Shown here: positions 14,124-27,086 of the stretch, piece after piece
Layout of the letters: the number at the start of each line of letters is the position of its first letter
Position numbering within the stretch: position 1 is the stretch's first letter
DNA from: Aquilaria yunnanensis
Taxonomy: Eukaryota > Streptophyta > Magnoliopsida > Malvales > Thymelaeaceae
NCBI GenBank assembly: GCA_039654915.1
Contig: CM077597.1
Location: 76,634,001-76,698,000 of the forward strand
DNA length: 64,000 bases
Reading direction: 5' to 3'
The notes under the pieces: generated by a model
Databases searched by the model: none
Told to the model about the DNA's origin: nothing
Seen by the model: the letters and a program-made list of their open reading frames with translations, nothing else
Position numbers and translations under genes: made by a program

Positions 14124-15156
14124 TGGAGTATATAAAATCCATATGACATAAAATCCTAAAAAAAAAAAATTACACCATTAAGTAGGACGTTCAACATTAG
14201 ACATAAGGGCAAAAAAAAATATTAGAAGTAAGGAAGCTAACTGGTGGGTGAGTCAAGTATTTTGATCTAAACTATCATGCACCTGAAAGATGAAATCTAA
14301 AATTGAATAGAACAAGACCATAATTAAAAATTAACCGTCTTTTTGTACCAAACAAAAATATTGATGGTAAACTTCATCCCATTAAAAGTTATCTATGAAC
14401 TTTAGGATTACAAAAATATTGGTGGTAAATTTACACTTTTAATAAGTTTTAGGTAGTGATGCGGCTAAGGGTGCAAGAGGTGCGATGGCACTCCGGTAAT
14501 TTAAAAAATAAATTATAGGGTATATATGTAAAAGTATAAATATAATTTTGATAAAAGTCACTAATGTTTTCAAATTAGTTTATTTTGTTCTATATAGAAC
14601 AACCTATTGTCTCCAACAATGTTCAAATAATTTATTTGTAATGGTAATTCAGAGTTTGGTACGAAAAGAGCGCTCTAAGGAACTAGGGAAGCCATTTGGT
14701 ATTAGTGTCAATAATTAGCATCAGACTTTTGAGAAAGCCACTAAAGTGTAGCTTTTAACTTTTAGCTTCAACATTTTCATCTTAACTATTGAAAAAGTTA
14801 TTCAAAACTTTAACATTAAAAACAAAAAAAGTTCCCAAACGGGGCCAGGGTTTTGCTACTATAACAGTGACTCCAGCATTTTGATGTCTAAGAAAGGTTG
14901 ACCTTCCCTTTTTCAGGGTGTGGTCGAAAAAAAAAAAAATTAAGGGAGAGAGATTTGTTCTACGATGAAGGAAATGGAAGAATCTGAAATCAAAAGTTAT
15001 GAGACAAAATCCTATGGTAAAGAGCTTCTAGAATTGATGACACTGATGTGTATGGCACAACTGGGATAAGGAGGGAGGTGTGAAAGGATGTTGTCCATAC
15101 AATTAGGAGGAGATAGTGCAGTCACTGAAAAAGGGCGGAAACAAACCGAGTAGATG
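14124..15156. other. Non-coding DNA between LINE remnant and solo LTR 2
   Basis: No gene is recognised. The sequence is AT-rich, with a short mixed-composition part near 14450-14500 and a poly(A) run at about 14928-14939. It ends at the TSD of solo LTR 2. Confidence 0.45.
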
Positions 15157-15161
15157 GTAGC

Positions 15162-17676
15162 TGTCGCGGAACGGGGCCCCAGTGCCCCATAATCTTGCAG
15201 GCTCTTAGGGACTATGAATCCCTTTAAGTTACTATTGGCTAACTATTACTCGTCAATATAAATTAAAACAATTTATATGCAACTAGTTTCTTAGCCTACT
15301 CAGTTTAAGATATGAATGCTTTTGTCCTGGCAATGTAAACAAATAAATAGATCATTTATTGAAAACGTTGCTCGAGCATTTCTGATAAAACATACTTAAA
15401 ACGTGCCAAGACAGTGAAAAACTAGTTACTTCGACTACAAGTAATAGTTTGTGCATACAATACACTTCTAGCATGCACCCAAAAGTAACAAGATGGATTT
15501 ACATCACAATGTATCCTATTAGAGGCAACTTTCTTAGTACACAAGGTACTATATACCAGAGACAAAAATCTAACTAACTAAGATCATCTACTTGAGCCCC
15601 ACCTTGAGCTATCCAAGCTCCAAGTGCAAGCCCTTCCTTAGTTCTTGTTCTTGTGCACTCTTAGCCTCTACACTGTAAAGGCACAACTTAGTTAGCACAT
15701 AACTTACACCACAAGTAACCTAGAATCACAAGGATTCTCAAGAAAAGTACCTGCAAAATAGAAAACTTAGGCCTCAACTATCAACTAGTGACTAGGCCCG
15801 AAGTTAGAACCTGCACAATAAACTTAAGGGAGTGAGTACTTGAAAGTACTCAGTAAGGGTCCCTTGAATACCTACAAGAAGATAGCAGCAACCAAGATGC
15901 AACCATGGCAAACAAGCAACCAAACAAGTGGATCAACCAACAAAAAACTCAAACAATCAACAAACATATATATAAGATATGCAATGCATGAATGTATGAT
16001 ATGAAATACACATAATGCATGCACTTGGGACTTCCTGCACTCTAGGTGCCATAAAACTTGCTGTGAGCTCAAACGGCGGAGGTACTTGAGATACTGGCCC
16101 TCGTATCCCGGGTACTTTACCTCCCTTAAGTCCCACCTACGGGTTCTAGAGTAGGTCGTCACCCCTCTGAAACTTACCCGTCTTTACCCTTAACTTATTG
16201 CGCAAGGTAGTCATCCTATGTGGTTTAACTAGCCAAACCCTTAGAGTTTAACTTAGAGCACTCATAGTGGCTTACTTACCAAACCAAATGGTTTGGTCGG
16301 GATCGACTTAGGTTTTCCTCCTCATTGACCATAGGTAAATGACGTTCTACTCGGCCAACAAAGAGTCTAAAAACCCCCTTAATCCCCTTAATGCTCATTT
16401 AGAAGCTTAAGCACTTTGATTTTCTTAACCACCAAGTCATACTCTTTCTTAACCACACAACTTAACTACCACTTAAATAATGCATAATTTCCGAATTAGG
16501 AAGGAGTTCTAGACCCAACCGAGGCTGCGGAATGTCGTAACTTAGCCTAGGGATGAAAATCGAGAGTTTGAGACATTCTTAGGATGCCCGGAGCTTGGGG
16601 GCAAAATGCCTTGGCGCCGCCGTTGGCGACGCGTCGCCAAAGGCATCAGTGTTCGGAGAAATTTTTCGTTTCTCGGCGACGCGTCGCCAACTCGCATTGC
16701 CACTGGTGACGCGTCGCCAACGCTTTCCAGCATTGAGCGACAGCGTGCGACCTTGCACGAAAACTGCTCAAACTTTCTCATCCCAAACTCAAATCACTTG
16801 GGTCTTGTTTCTAACTCATTCCCACACAAAAGACTACATTTCTATGCATTATTTGAGCTTAATTAATTTGAACCCTTACCTCAATTTAGCTACAAAGCAA
16901 GCATTGAAACATAACCACCTTAGCTCAATCAAGCTCCCTTTGAGTTCCTCACCTAAAACCAATGTGATATGGCACCAAATACTTCAAACCAAGACCATTT
17001 CTAGCTATGGAAACAACTTAGAACCAACCTAAAAGAACCCAAGAAGCTTACCCACGAATTTTGAGTCCAAACAAGCCTCCAAGAGCTAATTAAAGCTAGA
17101 GCACCAACCAAGAACCTTGAGGCTTCCTACCAACACCTTGGGCCTCCTCAATTTGATGGAGAAATACAGAAAAAGAAGCTTTGGGCTGGGATTTTGGGAG
17201 AGGGAAAGTGGAGCTACGAATTTGGAGTTGAATGCAAATGACTAAGGAAGAAGAAGACTTAACAACTTAAACTAACTTATACTAAATCCCCCCACTTGGC
17301 AAACTTCTTCCTCTTTTGCTCCACAAACTCTCAATTGTTTTAAATGGGTCACCAACTCTCACTCAAAACCAACTTTCCTTTGCTCTAAAGGATGCTAAAA
17401 GCTTCTCACACTTGATTTTCTTGGACACTTTAGCCACTTAAGATTTCAATGGCTTAAGCGAACACTTACTCAAAACTTTCAAAGATGGTTCTAATAGCTA
17501 GGATAACTAACGGTCTTGATTCAACTATGCCAAATCACACTTAGGAACTCACTTACTTAATTAAGCTTACCTTACTTGCTTAACGAGGTGCTAACTTGAG
17601 GTACTTAATTTAATGAAACACTTAAACAAAGTAAAATAAATACTTACTTGATTAGTCAACTAGGAGAGCCATCACA
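15162..17676 (-). repeat. Solo LTR 2 of the Ty3/gypsy D family, inverted
   Basis: A 2515-bp repeat in minus orientation, opening on the plus strand TGTCGCGGAACGGGG and closing GGAGAGCCATCACA, with the exact 5-bp TSD GTAGC at 15157-15161 and 17677-17681. It is the reverse complement of solo LTR 1 over its length, including the CpG palindrome cluster (16610-16725, with three GACGCGTCGCC cores). No internal sequence remains. It is an independent insertion, because its TSD differs from that of solo LTR 1. Confidence 0.92.
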
Positions 17677-17699
17677 GTAGCTTTCCTAAAAAATAGTAT

Positions 17700-18250
17700 A
17701 GCAAATTCATTTATGGTGATTGACACTCACATAATGGATGAATTACAATGGATGAAGATATAAATCATAGTATGGTTAGATGCAGGTTTGCAGCAGCAAT
17801 GTGGAAATGGGTGTGTACTTGGTGGCAGATGCAACACAGGATTGGGATTGATCTTGTTGAAGTGCTAGATGCAGTCCCTGCTATCTTGCATGATAAAGAA
17901 CAAAGATTGGCTTGGGATATATTAAAGCAAGTGGTAATTTGGTTATTGTGGCACAACAGAAATGACTGGGTATTCTGCAATAGGAAATGGATTGAAGTAC
18001 AAGTAGTTGGTGATATTCAGGTTTTATCTTTTATATGCATCACTAGTAGAGTCAAATGGCTAAATTTGAGTTGGGTTGAATGGTGTTTAAACTCAGCATT
18101 AGCAGTAAAAAAAAGTTGTTTAGGAAGTGCTAGTTGTATAGTTGGAAAATTTTTTTGAGGGTGACATTTAGCTACTAGCTAGATGTTAACAAATTGTTTG
18201 CAAGGTTTTACTTTAATATAATTTGTTTAGTTGCTGTTAAAAAAAATTAC
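17700..18250 (+). pseudogene. LINE ORF2 C-terminal fragment (zf-RVT-like)
   Basis: The ORF at 17748-18158 resembles the zinc-binding C-terminal region of plant LINE reverse transcriptases: an HSMVRCRFAAAMWKWV start and a VIWLLWHNRNDWVF block. After its stop the sequence becomes AT-rich with a short A run (18239-18246). The upstream RT domain is absent. It sits between solo LTR 2 and a LINE ORF1 fragment, and the two LINE pieces need not belong to the same copy. Confidence 0.55.
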
Positions 18251-18299
18251 AGCTGATTAGTGATCTAGTTGAAGAGAGTGTGCTGTGAAGATTAAGACA

Positions 18300-18880
18300 G
18301 ATAACATAGCAAATATGATTCAAATATAGAACCACACCTTGGTTGGATATGTTGTAGGAGGCAGCCCTAGATATATGGGCATGGGTAAGTATGTAGAGGA
18401 GCAACGATCAATTGTGGTTTTGCCAAAAACTGGTTTGGATGAGTTGGTATGCTTCACATCCTTGATTTGAACAAAAATTGGACAGAAATTGAATTTCATG
18501 TGGGGGCCTATGGATGGTGTCAAAGGGCATATGGTTCTGAAAGCTTGGATGCCAAATTTTATTTTTGAGAAAGAAAACAAGAAAAATGTCTTAATTTGGG
18601 CACACTTAAATGTAGGGTGCATCTTTATGGTGGGAAAGCATTGGGCAATATTGCTAGCCTTATTGGATGCCCTATTTATGCTGATAAGCTTACTACCTAT
18701 GGAGAGATTTGCATATTAATGGAGGCTGAGATGGCAAAGGAAGTTAAAAGAAGAGTAGAAGTTAAGCACCCCTTTGGTGATAACATAGAAGCACATGTGC
18801 ACCCCTTTGGTTTATTTAAGTCAAAATTCAAAAACTGTGTGGACAGTGAAGGAGTACCAACCTATTTCATGTTATAGTAT
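18300..18880 (+). pseudogene. DUF4283-like LINE ORF1 fragment
   Basis: The translation in shifting frames gives LVGYVVGGSPRYMGMGKYV, then LKAWMPNFIFEKE, then GGKALGNIASLIGCPIYADK, the order seen in the DUF4283 domain of plant LINE ORF1/gag-like proteins, which bind the element's RNA. A frameshift lies near 18600 and there is a stop before it. The zinc knuckle expected downstream is not present. Confidence 0.6.
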
Positions 18881-19539
18881 CCTATACAACATAATCTATA
18901 AGTGTTGATGGCAAGAATTCAATGAGTCCTTGCCTTCCTAGTTAGTCCAAATCAACTTGCTTTTGTTAGAGCATGATAAATCAAAGGAAATATTCATATG
19001 TTAGGTTAACTATTAAATTATTATGGCAAGAAACATATGTAGCCCTAAGGCATGGTGAAGCTCAATATCATGAACGCATAATGGTGGCCTCCTTCATCTT
19101 CGCTGTACGACATTTGTTACTGGAGATGGTGGTGATCTGATCATTTATTGGAAGTAATCCTAAAACAAGGAAGAAAGGAATGAGGGTCCTTAGATTATTT
19201 CTATGGAGAGGACCTTCAATGTTAAAGTTAGGTATTTATAGGAGGAAAGAAACAGGAGCACTAAGGAGAACAGGAGTAGTAGTGTTGCCTAAACTTGAAG
19301 GTGCCCTGTGGCATTTATAAAGCGAAGGAAGGTTAGGCCAGTTGGGCCTGTCATGGACAATGTTGACTACGTGGTCACCCATATCTAGAAATTTGGATAG
19401 ATTGTACCATATGGAATGGCTCCTGGTGCTAGTAGAGACTCATTCTTACATTCTACCTAAGTATAAGGATAATAGCTTTGTTAGTGGTCTATCAAGTTAC
19501 CTTACCTCTACTCATGGTGAGCCGAAGTCCCTGTAGTAC
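18881..19539. other. Unassigned DNA upstream of element D gag
   Basis: I see no intact gene. The last 150 bases before 19540 may be eroded gag sequence of element D, but I cannot match it with confidence. No 5' LTR of element D is present here: solo LTR 2 is in the opposite orientation and has its own TSD. Confidence 0.35.
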
Positions 19540-19947
19540 ATGAACCAAAATGATACTTGGGTTGAATTTGCTGCTTCTCGGTGCAACTCTTTTAGAAGTC
19601 CCTGTCATGAGGCCGTTCAGAATGCGCTAGCGTTGGAAAGGGAGTTGATGGAGGCAAAACCCAAGGATAAGGCCATTGAGCCTAGGGTCCCGATGCACTC
19701 AAAGCTGGCGGACAAGCAGCCTAACCCAGGAGGGGACCAGGGCCCTTCCAAGAAAGCCAAGAAGATTTGGAAGGGCCGTTGTCCTACGTGTCAGCGGTTT
19801 CATGGTAACAAACCTTGCACCCTTGGGACTGATCTCTGTAATTACTGCCGCCAGCCTGGACATTGGGCTAAGGAGTGCCCAAGGCTTGGGCAAGACAAAG
19901 GTCAAGGAAGACCAGGAGCCTCAAGAGCTGGAAATGCATCTGCCTAA
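19540..19947 (+). pseudogene. Element D gag C-terminal fragment with CCHC zinc knuckle
   Basis: This encodes the nucleocapsid end of a Ty3/gypsy gag. A basic linker (KPKDKAIEPR to KKAKKIWKGR) leads to CPTCQRFHGNKPC and a CCHC knuckle, CNYCRQPGHWAKEC, around residues 95-120. The N-terminal capsid part is missing. Knuckle type and position match Tekay/del-type chromoviruses, where gag packages the genomic RNA. The ORF ends shortly after the knuckle, then a short degraded protease region precedes pol. Confidence 0.75.
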
Positions 19948-20099
19948 GTCCCTGTGCAACCACGTGTCTTTGCTTTGACGGGCCAGGCACCCAGAGAGCC
20001 TACAGCTATGCAAAGTAACTTTAATGTTCAGGATAGTAGTATTAGGATTCTGTTTGATAAATGGTTAAGGGGTATCATTTGGAATTAGGAGGTCATAGT

Positions 20100-23000
20100 T
20101 TTTGTGTGACCTTTGGCTTCTGACTTCGATCCCTTATGATGTTGTTCTTGGAATGGATTGGTTAAGTAGGTATAAGGCCCAGATCAATTGTGTAGGTTGT
20201 AAGGTCACCCTTGAGGATGCCTCAGGGGTAAGTGTGACGTGCATGGGCGGTTTGGCAAGTAGTGCTAAGAGTTTGCACCTCAAGTTGATGGAGTCCATTC
20301 CCATTACGAGTGAGGAAGTGACTTACTCACTGAATGGGGTGGCAGTCGAGGAGCAACTTAGGGAAATTCCAATAGCCAATCTATTTCCAGAAGTTTTTCC
20401 TGTAGACCTCCCAGGATTACCTCCAAGTAGGGAGATTGAATTCTCCATACGCTTACACCTAGGGGCAGGACCGATTTCTATACCCCCATACAGGATGTCA
20501 ACACCTAAAATGGATGAGCTGAAAAAGCAATTAAAAGAACTACTTGAGAAGGGCTTTATAAGGCCAAGTGTTTCCCCGTGGGGTGCTTCGGTGTTGTTTG
20601 TAAAGAAAAAGGATGGAACCTTATGGTTGTGCATAGATTATAGGAAACTGAATGCAGTGACTGTAAAGAAAAAATACCCATTGCCCAGAATTGATGACTT
20701 ATTTGATAGGTTAAGAAGGGCAAGGTCTTTTCCAAAATAGACTTAAGGTCTGGATATTTCCAGATAAGAGTGAGTAATGAAGATATCTTAAAGACTGCAT
20801 TCAGGACTAGGTATGGGCATTATGAGTACACGGTTATGCCATTTGGAATGACTAATGCTCTGGCAGTTTTCATGGATGGCATGAATTGGATTTTTAGGCC
20901 CTACCTAGATCAGTTTATTGAGGTGTTCATTGATGATATATTGGTGTACTCTCAGACTCCCCGCAAACATGAGGAACATTTAAAGATAGCTTTGCAAGTA
21001 CTTAAGGATAACCAATATTATGCAAAACTATTTAAGTGCCAATTCTGGGCAAGTGAAATTCCTTTCCTTGGACATATCATAAATGCTCAGGGACTAAGTG
21101 TAGACCCAGAAAAGGTAAAGGCAGTGGTGGAGTGGAAACGCCCAACAACTATAACTAAAATTCGAAGTTTCTTGGGTTTGGCAGGCTATTACCGAAGGTT
21201 TATTGAGAAATTTTCTGTGATAGCTTTGTCATTGACTGCCTTGAAAAAAAAGGCACAAAAGTTCATCTAGACTTCTAAGTGTGAGGAAAGTTTCCAGGAG
21301 CTTAAGAAGAGGTTAATTTCTGCTCCTATCTTAATCCTACCAGATTCGCATGAGACTTTTGTGGTGTACACTGATGCATCTGGGATAGGATTAGGATGTG
21401 TGTTGATGTAGGATAAGCAAGTGATTGCATATGGATCTAGGCAGTTAAGGCCTAACGAGTTGAACTACCTGGTGCATGATCTTGAGTTAGCAGCGATTGT
21501 GTTTGCCTTAAAGCTCTAGAGGCACTACCTTATGGGAAAGTCCTTTAAGATCTTTACAGACCATAAAAGTTTGAAGTATTTATTCACCTAAAAGGACCTT
21601 AACATGAGACAGAGAAGATGGATCGAGTATATCAAGGATTATAATTGCTCGATAGACTATTGTTCTGGTAAGGGCAATGTGGTTGTTGATGCCTTGAGCC
21701 GTAAGTATTTTGGGGTGATTCTCTCCAAGGATCAAGTGGCACGCACCTAAAAAAATCCTGTTGTAGAACAATTCACAGTTTTATTTGAAATATGGTGAGA
21801 CTGGAAAATGGCTCAATTCACGGCCCTTAAGATCCAGTCAGCGTGGCTGGCCAAGGTTAAGGAAGCTCAGGACAATGACCCAAAGTTGAAGAGAGTTTCT
21901 GGGGAGGAAAGGCATGGTATTGTGCTGAAGGAATTTCAGTACAAGGATGGGTTACTTCACTATGGTGATCAACTCTATGTGCCAACTGACTTAAGGCAAC
22001 AGGTGTTGCAAGAGGCACATACGAGTAAGCTCAACGTTCACCCTGGTGAGAATAAGATGTACCATGACCTCAGGACTCATTTTTGGTGGCCAAAGTTTAA
22101 AAGGGACATATATGAATATGTGTCTAAGTGCCTCACTTGTCAAATAGTGAAGGCAGAGCACCAAAAACCATCAGGAATGTTGCAAATTTTGCCTCTCCTA
22201 GAAAGGAAGTGGGAATCCATCACCATGGACTTTTGTGTTAGGTTGCCCAACACAAGAAGTCAGCATGATTCAGTTTGGGTGGTGGTGGATAGGTTGGCAA
22301 AGTCTGCACATTTTATCCCCATTAAGATTACTTACACCGTGGAGAAGTTGGCCTAGTTGTATATCCGGGAAATGGTGAGACTCCATGGAATCCCCGATCA
22401 GATTGTATCTGATAGAGATTCTCATTTTGTCTCAAGGTTTTGGAATGCCTTTCAAAAGGCTATAGGTTCCATTGTGAACCTAAGTACTACTTATCACCCT
22501 CAGACCAATGGGCAAACTGAGCGGGTGATCCAAACCTTAGAAGATATGTTACGAAGTTGTGTAATGGATTTTAGAGGGGATTGGGACTAGCATATGCCCT
22601 TGATTGAGTTTGCTTATAATAATAGCTATCAAGAACCTATTAAGATGGTGCCCTATGAAGCTTTGTATGGGCGTAAGTGTATGACGCCTCATTGTTGGGC
22701 AGATAAGGCTGATGAAGTAATTGTTGGTCCAGAAATCATTGCCGAGACCACGACAAAGATTAAGTTGATCCAAGCAAGGATCAAGGCTGCCTCGGACCGG
22801 CAAGCCAAGTATGCCAATGTGCGAAGGAAAGACTTAAAGTTTGAGGTAGGAGACAAAGTACTCCTTAAGGTTTCCCTGATGAAAGGTGTGGCTAGGTTTG
22901 GCCAAAAGGGTAAGTTGGCTCCAAGATACGTTGGTCCTTTCGAAATCCTTGAAAGGGTGGGAAAAGTGGTTTATCGGTTGGTTTTGCCACCAAGTTTGAC

Positions 23001-23275
23001 CTATGTTCATAATGTATTTCATGTGAGTTCCTTATGGAAATGCATTGTGAATCCTGGGCAAGTGTTAACCCCACCCATCATTCCAATAAGAGAGGACCTA
23101 TGTTATGAGAACGCCCCATCAAGTTTCTTGACCGCCAAGTCCGAAAACTAAGAACAAAGCGGATCCCAATGGTTAAGGTACTATGGTCTAACCATGGGGA
23201 AGAAGAGGCCACTTGGGAGATCGAGCCAGATATGCTAAGGCAATATCCAAGTGAATTCGCTTGACTAAGTCAGAA
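20100..23275 (+). pseudogene. Element D pol: protease end, RT, RNase H, integrase, chromodomain-like tail
   Basis: Domain order is that of a Ty3/gypsy chromovirus. In order: protease C-terminus ([10 protein letters not shown], 20130-20165); RT ([21 protein letters not shown] to the active site [10 protein letters not shown] near 20930); RNase H (VVYTDASGIGLG, 21360; ADALSRK-type end, 21700); integrase with HHCC zinc finger (22000-22160) and catalytic D-D-E (MDFCVRLPNT, SDRDSHF, NGQTERVIQTLEDM); then a chromodomain-like VLWSNHGEEEATWE stretch (23170-23215) in another frame. One frameshift (a missing base near 20725) separates the first two ORFs. From there to 23151 a single frame is interrupted only by nonsense codons at 21268, 21409, 21517, 21589, 21748, 21796, 22354 and 22588. 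The element is dead. Confidence 0.9.
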
Positions 23276-23295
23276 TTTGGAGGACCAAATTTCTG

Positions 23296-23308
23296 AAAAA
23301 GGGGAGGA
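23296..23308 (+). other. Polypurine tract of element D
   Basis: AAAAAGGGGAGGA immediately precedes the 3' LTR start TGTGACGACTCTC. It is the usual plus-strand primer site and confirms the left edge of the 3' LTR. Confidence 0.85.
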
Positions 23309-25612
23309 TGTGACGACTCTCTTAGTTAATGACAGGTTAACCAAGTAAGTATTTTTTTTATTTTATTTAAGTGTTTTTTAATTAAGTACTTCAAGTTAGC
23401 ACCTTGTTAAGCAAGAAAGACAAGCTTAGCTAAGTAAGTGAGTTCCTAAGTTTGATTTGGCACCTAAAAGTCAAAAAGGGGCAAAATGCTAATTTTGACC
23501 CAAGTGAATAACATGACTATAATTTTGATGAAATTAGGGTCATGCAAGGAATTTGGCCTAGTTAAGTCATGACCATTAGTTATCCTAGCTATTAGAACCG
23601 TCTTTGAAGGAAAAGAGTAAAAAGTTGCACTAAGTGTTCAATCGAGCCATTTATGTCTTAAGTGGCTTAAGTGTCCAAGAGGCCAAGTGTAAGAGGCTCT
23701 TGGGCATCCTTTAGGACAAAGGAAAGATAGTTTTGGGTGAGTGTTTGGTGACCAAAGAAAAACAAATGAGCACTTGAGGGTCAAGGAGCAAGAAAACAAG
23801 AAGTATGCCTTAGTGGGGGAGTTAGGATATTTTTGGGTTAGTTGACTTCCTTTACCATTTGCTTTCTTTCCTAAAAATTAGTAGCTTCCTCTCCCTACCA
23901 GAATTTCTGCTCCAAATCTCCCCAATTCTACAAATTCCCATTGAATTCGAAGGCCCCAAGGTGATTACAAGAAGCCTCAAGCTCTATTTTGGTGTTCTTG
24001 CTTCAATCTAGCTCTTTGATGCTTGTTTTCGACTTGATACCTTAGGTAAGCTTCTTGGTTTTATATGGGCTAGTTCTAAGTTGTTGGCATAGCTAGAAAG
24101 GGTCTTGATTTGAGGTTCTTGGTGCTATATCATGATGGTTTTAAGATTGGAACTCAAGAGAGCTTGGTTGAGCTCAAGTGAGCATGTGCTTCGATTCTTG
24201 CTTTGTGGCTGAGTTTGAGGTAAGGGTTCAAGTTAATTTAGCTTAAGCAATGCATAGATATGTAGTGTCATGTGTGTGAATGAAGTAGAAACAATACCCA
24301 TGTGAATCGGACTTGGGATGAGAAAGTTTAAGCAAGTTTCATGCAAGTTCGCACGTTGTCGCACAATGTTGTAAATGCATTGGTGACGCGTCGCCGTTGG
24401 TGACGCAAATTGGAGACGCATCACCATTAGACGTTAGGATTCCAGAGCGTTGATGCCTTTGGCGATGCGTCGCCAAGGCATTAGTCCCTCAAGCTCGAGG
24501 CATCAAGAATGCCTCAAACTCTCGGTTATCATCCCTAGGCTAATTTAAGACGTTTTGTAGGCTTGGTTGGGTCTTAGACTCATTCCTAAGTTAAGAATTA
24601 TGCATTATTTAAGAGGTAGCTAAGTAGGGTGGTTAAGTTAGAGCTATGTAGAGTGGCTAAAGGCTAAAAGTGCTAAAGTTGTCAAGTGAGCACTAAAGGG
24701 GATTAAGTTTGTTTCAGAGGCTACATTGGCCTCGAAAAAAAAGGTCTCAAACCTAGGAGCATTGAATAATAAACCTAAGAGGATCCCAACCAAACCATTT
24801 GGTTTGGTAAGTAAGCTACTAAGGAGTTCTAAGCCAAACTCTAAGGGTTTGGCTAGTTAAACCACATAAGATGGCTACTTTGTACAATAAATTAAGGGTA
24901 AGGCGGGTAAGTTTGAGTGGAGGTGACGACCTACTCTAGGACCCGTAAGTGGGACTTAAGAGAGGTAAAGTATTCGGGATACGAGGGCTAGTGTCTTAAG
25001 TACCTCTGCCGTTTGGGCTCACGGCAAGTATAAGGCACTTAGTGCGCAAGAAGTCCCAAGGATTGTGTGAATTACATACCATACATTCATGCATTGCCTT
25101 CCATGTTGTTGTCTTGAGCTGCTTGTTGGTTGGCTGCTTGATTGTTTGTTTGTCATGGTTGCATGCTGGCTTGCTGCTATCTTCTTTGCAGGTACTCCAA
25201 GGGACCTTTATTGAGTACATTCATGTACTCACTCCCTTAAGTTTGTTGTGCAGGTTCTAACATTGGACCTAACAACTAGTGGATAGTTATGGGCTAAGCT
25301 TCTATTTTTGCAGGTATTCTTTCTCGAGAATCCTTGTGATTCTAAGTTTACTTGTGGACTAAGCTACATATTGACAAAGTTTTATGCCTTTACAGTGTAG
25401 AGGCTAAGTGGTGCACAGGGACTAAGGAAGGGCTTGCACTTGGAGCTTTGATAGCTCAAAGGTAAGGCTTAAGTAAAGGATCTTAGTTAGGTTTTAGTCT
25501 CATGTATATAGTACCTTGTGTACTAAGGTGTTGCCTCTATTAGGATACATTGTGGTGTAAAACCATTGAGTTACTTTTGGGTGCATGCTCGTGATGTTAA
25601 ATGTGCATAGAC
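23309..25612 (+). repeat. Element D 3' LTR, left part (split by element E)
   Basis: It opens TGTGACGACTCTC after the polypurine tract and aligns by eye with solo LTRs 1 and 2 for about 2.3 kb, including a decayed version of the CpG palindromes at 24380-24475. It stops at the TSD TAGAC (25608-25612), where element E is inserted, and resumes at 41,884. Confidence 0.9.
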
Positions 25613-27065
25613 TGATGACACCCAATTTCGTCCGACCATAAAAAATTTTAAAAGAAATTAAATAAAAAAAATTAAATAAAAAAAATTATTATTTTTATTA
25701 TTATTATTATTACTAAAAATTTTAATTAGTTTAAAATACATTTTTTTTTTTTTGTGAAGATTTGATTTAAAATGATATATGTGTGTATTTGAAAGAAAAA
25801 AAGAAAACTCCAAAAAAATGGCAAAATTTAAAAGTTTGAGGTAAAAATGACAACATTAAGAAGTTTCGGGAAAAATTGACAAATTCTGAAAGTTCCAGGA
25901 GCATTTGGTAGTTTGTCACATAAAATTTTGGGCCTGCCGACGTTTCTGGCGCAAATTGACAGAAAACGACAAAATTGTCAAAATCAGAAGCTTCAGGAAC
26001 TTATCCAGAGGCTGAGAGACGTAAAGGACTAAAATTGTCATTTTACCAATTTAAAAGATAAGTTTGAAATTTTTTATTAATTTATCCTTCAACAGTTCAG
26101 CCAAACTTCCTCTATAAATAGCCCCCCAAATTTTGTGCTGAACACAGAAAAAAATACAGAGAAAGCTTAGAGCTCCGTTTTAAAAAAAAAGGTAAAATTA
26201 CAGCCTTATTCCCTAGCTTATCCTCCCTCTGCCCAGAAAGTCCCAAACTTTGTTTTCTTACGATCAGACCATCTTTTTCCTTAATTTTTAGTTTTTTTTA
26301 TTAAATGATCACTTTTGTTTAATCTTTTCTTAAAAAAATAAAATAAATAAAATATTAAGACTTTACTTTTATTTTTAAAATATACATCTTTAGTTTTCTT
26401 CATTAAATAAATAAAACCTTGATTAAATAATTTCTTTTTTGGCTTAACTTTTATCAAATAAAAAGAATAAACAAAAAAAGAATAAAAGAATAATAAAATA
26501 CTTTATAATTTTTAAAATTATTAAAAATTCAAAATTTTCATAATACTAATAATTAATTTCATTAAATAATTAACAATAAATTAAAATAATTTCCATAATC
26601 GGATGATCCGGCAGGATCTACGGTTTGGAAAATATCAACCTTTTAAAATAAATAAATTAAATAAAAAAATAAAAATCCATATTTACGATATGGATTAAAT
26701 TATTTCATCAAATTCCGTGTCCGGGTGACTCGGCAGAGTCCATGGTTCGGAATCAAAATCTTCCGTGTCCAAATGACTCGGCAGAGTCCATGGTTCGGAA
26801 GTATAAAATTTTATACAAATTAACTTAAAAATCCACATTTCGACTAATTCAGTTAAAATCTCTAAATTAACTGAAAATTATTTAAAAGCAAAGTAAAAAA
26901 AAAAAAATTAAAATCAACTAAGGTGCCAATTTTGGGCGCTATAACAATATTGTTTTAGCGTAACCGTACTCCCGATCCCCGAACTCTCGCAGACCAATTT
27001 TAAGGTGACCAATCGACCTAGGTAAACGGATTGGTGGCGACTCCCGAAAACCCGACGTTGCCACA
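25613..27065 (+). repeat. 5' LTR of element E (short form)
   Basis: A 1453-bp LTR that is nearly identical to the 3' LTR at both ends but lacks about 1.8 kb of its middle. The junction lies near 26280, where the sequence passes from the equivalent of 39.31 kb to that of 41.10 kb. TATA box TATAAATA is at 26113-26120. A pair of near-identical GGTTCGGAA-ending repeats (about 26715-26800) is shared with the 3' LTR. Confidence 0.92.
26113..26120 (+). promoter_or_regulatory. TATA box of the element E LTR promoter
   Basis: TATAAATA sits within a CTATAAATAGCCCCCC context in the 5' LTR and recurs at 39140-39147 in the 3' LTR. Transcription would be expected about 30 bases downstream, giving the genomic RNA. 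Confidence 0.65.
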
Positions 27066-27068
27066 GCT

Positions 27069-27086
27069 TGGCGACTCCGCTGGGGA
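27069..27086 (+). other. Primer-binding site of element E (tRNA-Arg)
   Basis: TGGCGACTCCGCTGGGGA starts three bases after the 5' LTR end. It is complementary to the 3' end of plant tRNA-Arg(ACG), the primer class known for Ogre/Tat elements. With the LTR sequence and gag type, this places element E in the Tat lineage. Confidence 0.8.

Noticed and set aside
15162..19539. Solo LTR 2 as the 5' LTR of element D
   Set aside because: It is in the opposite orientation to D and has its own exact TSD (GTAGC) on both sides.
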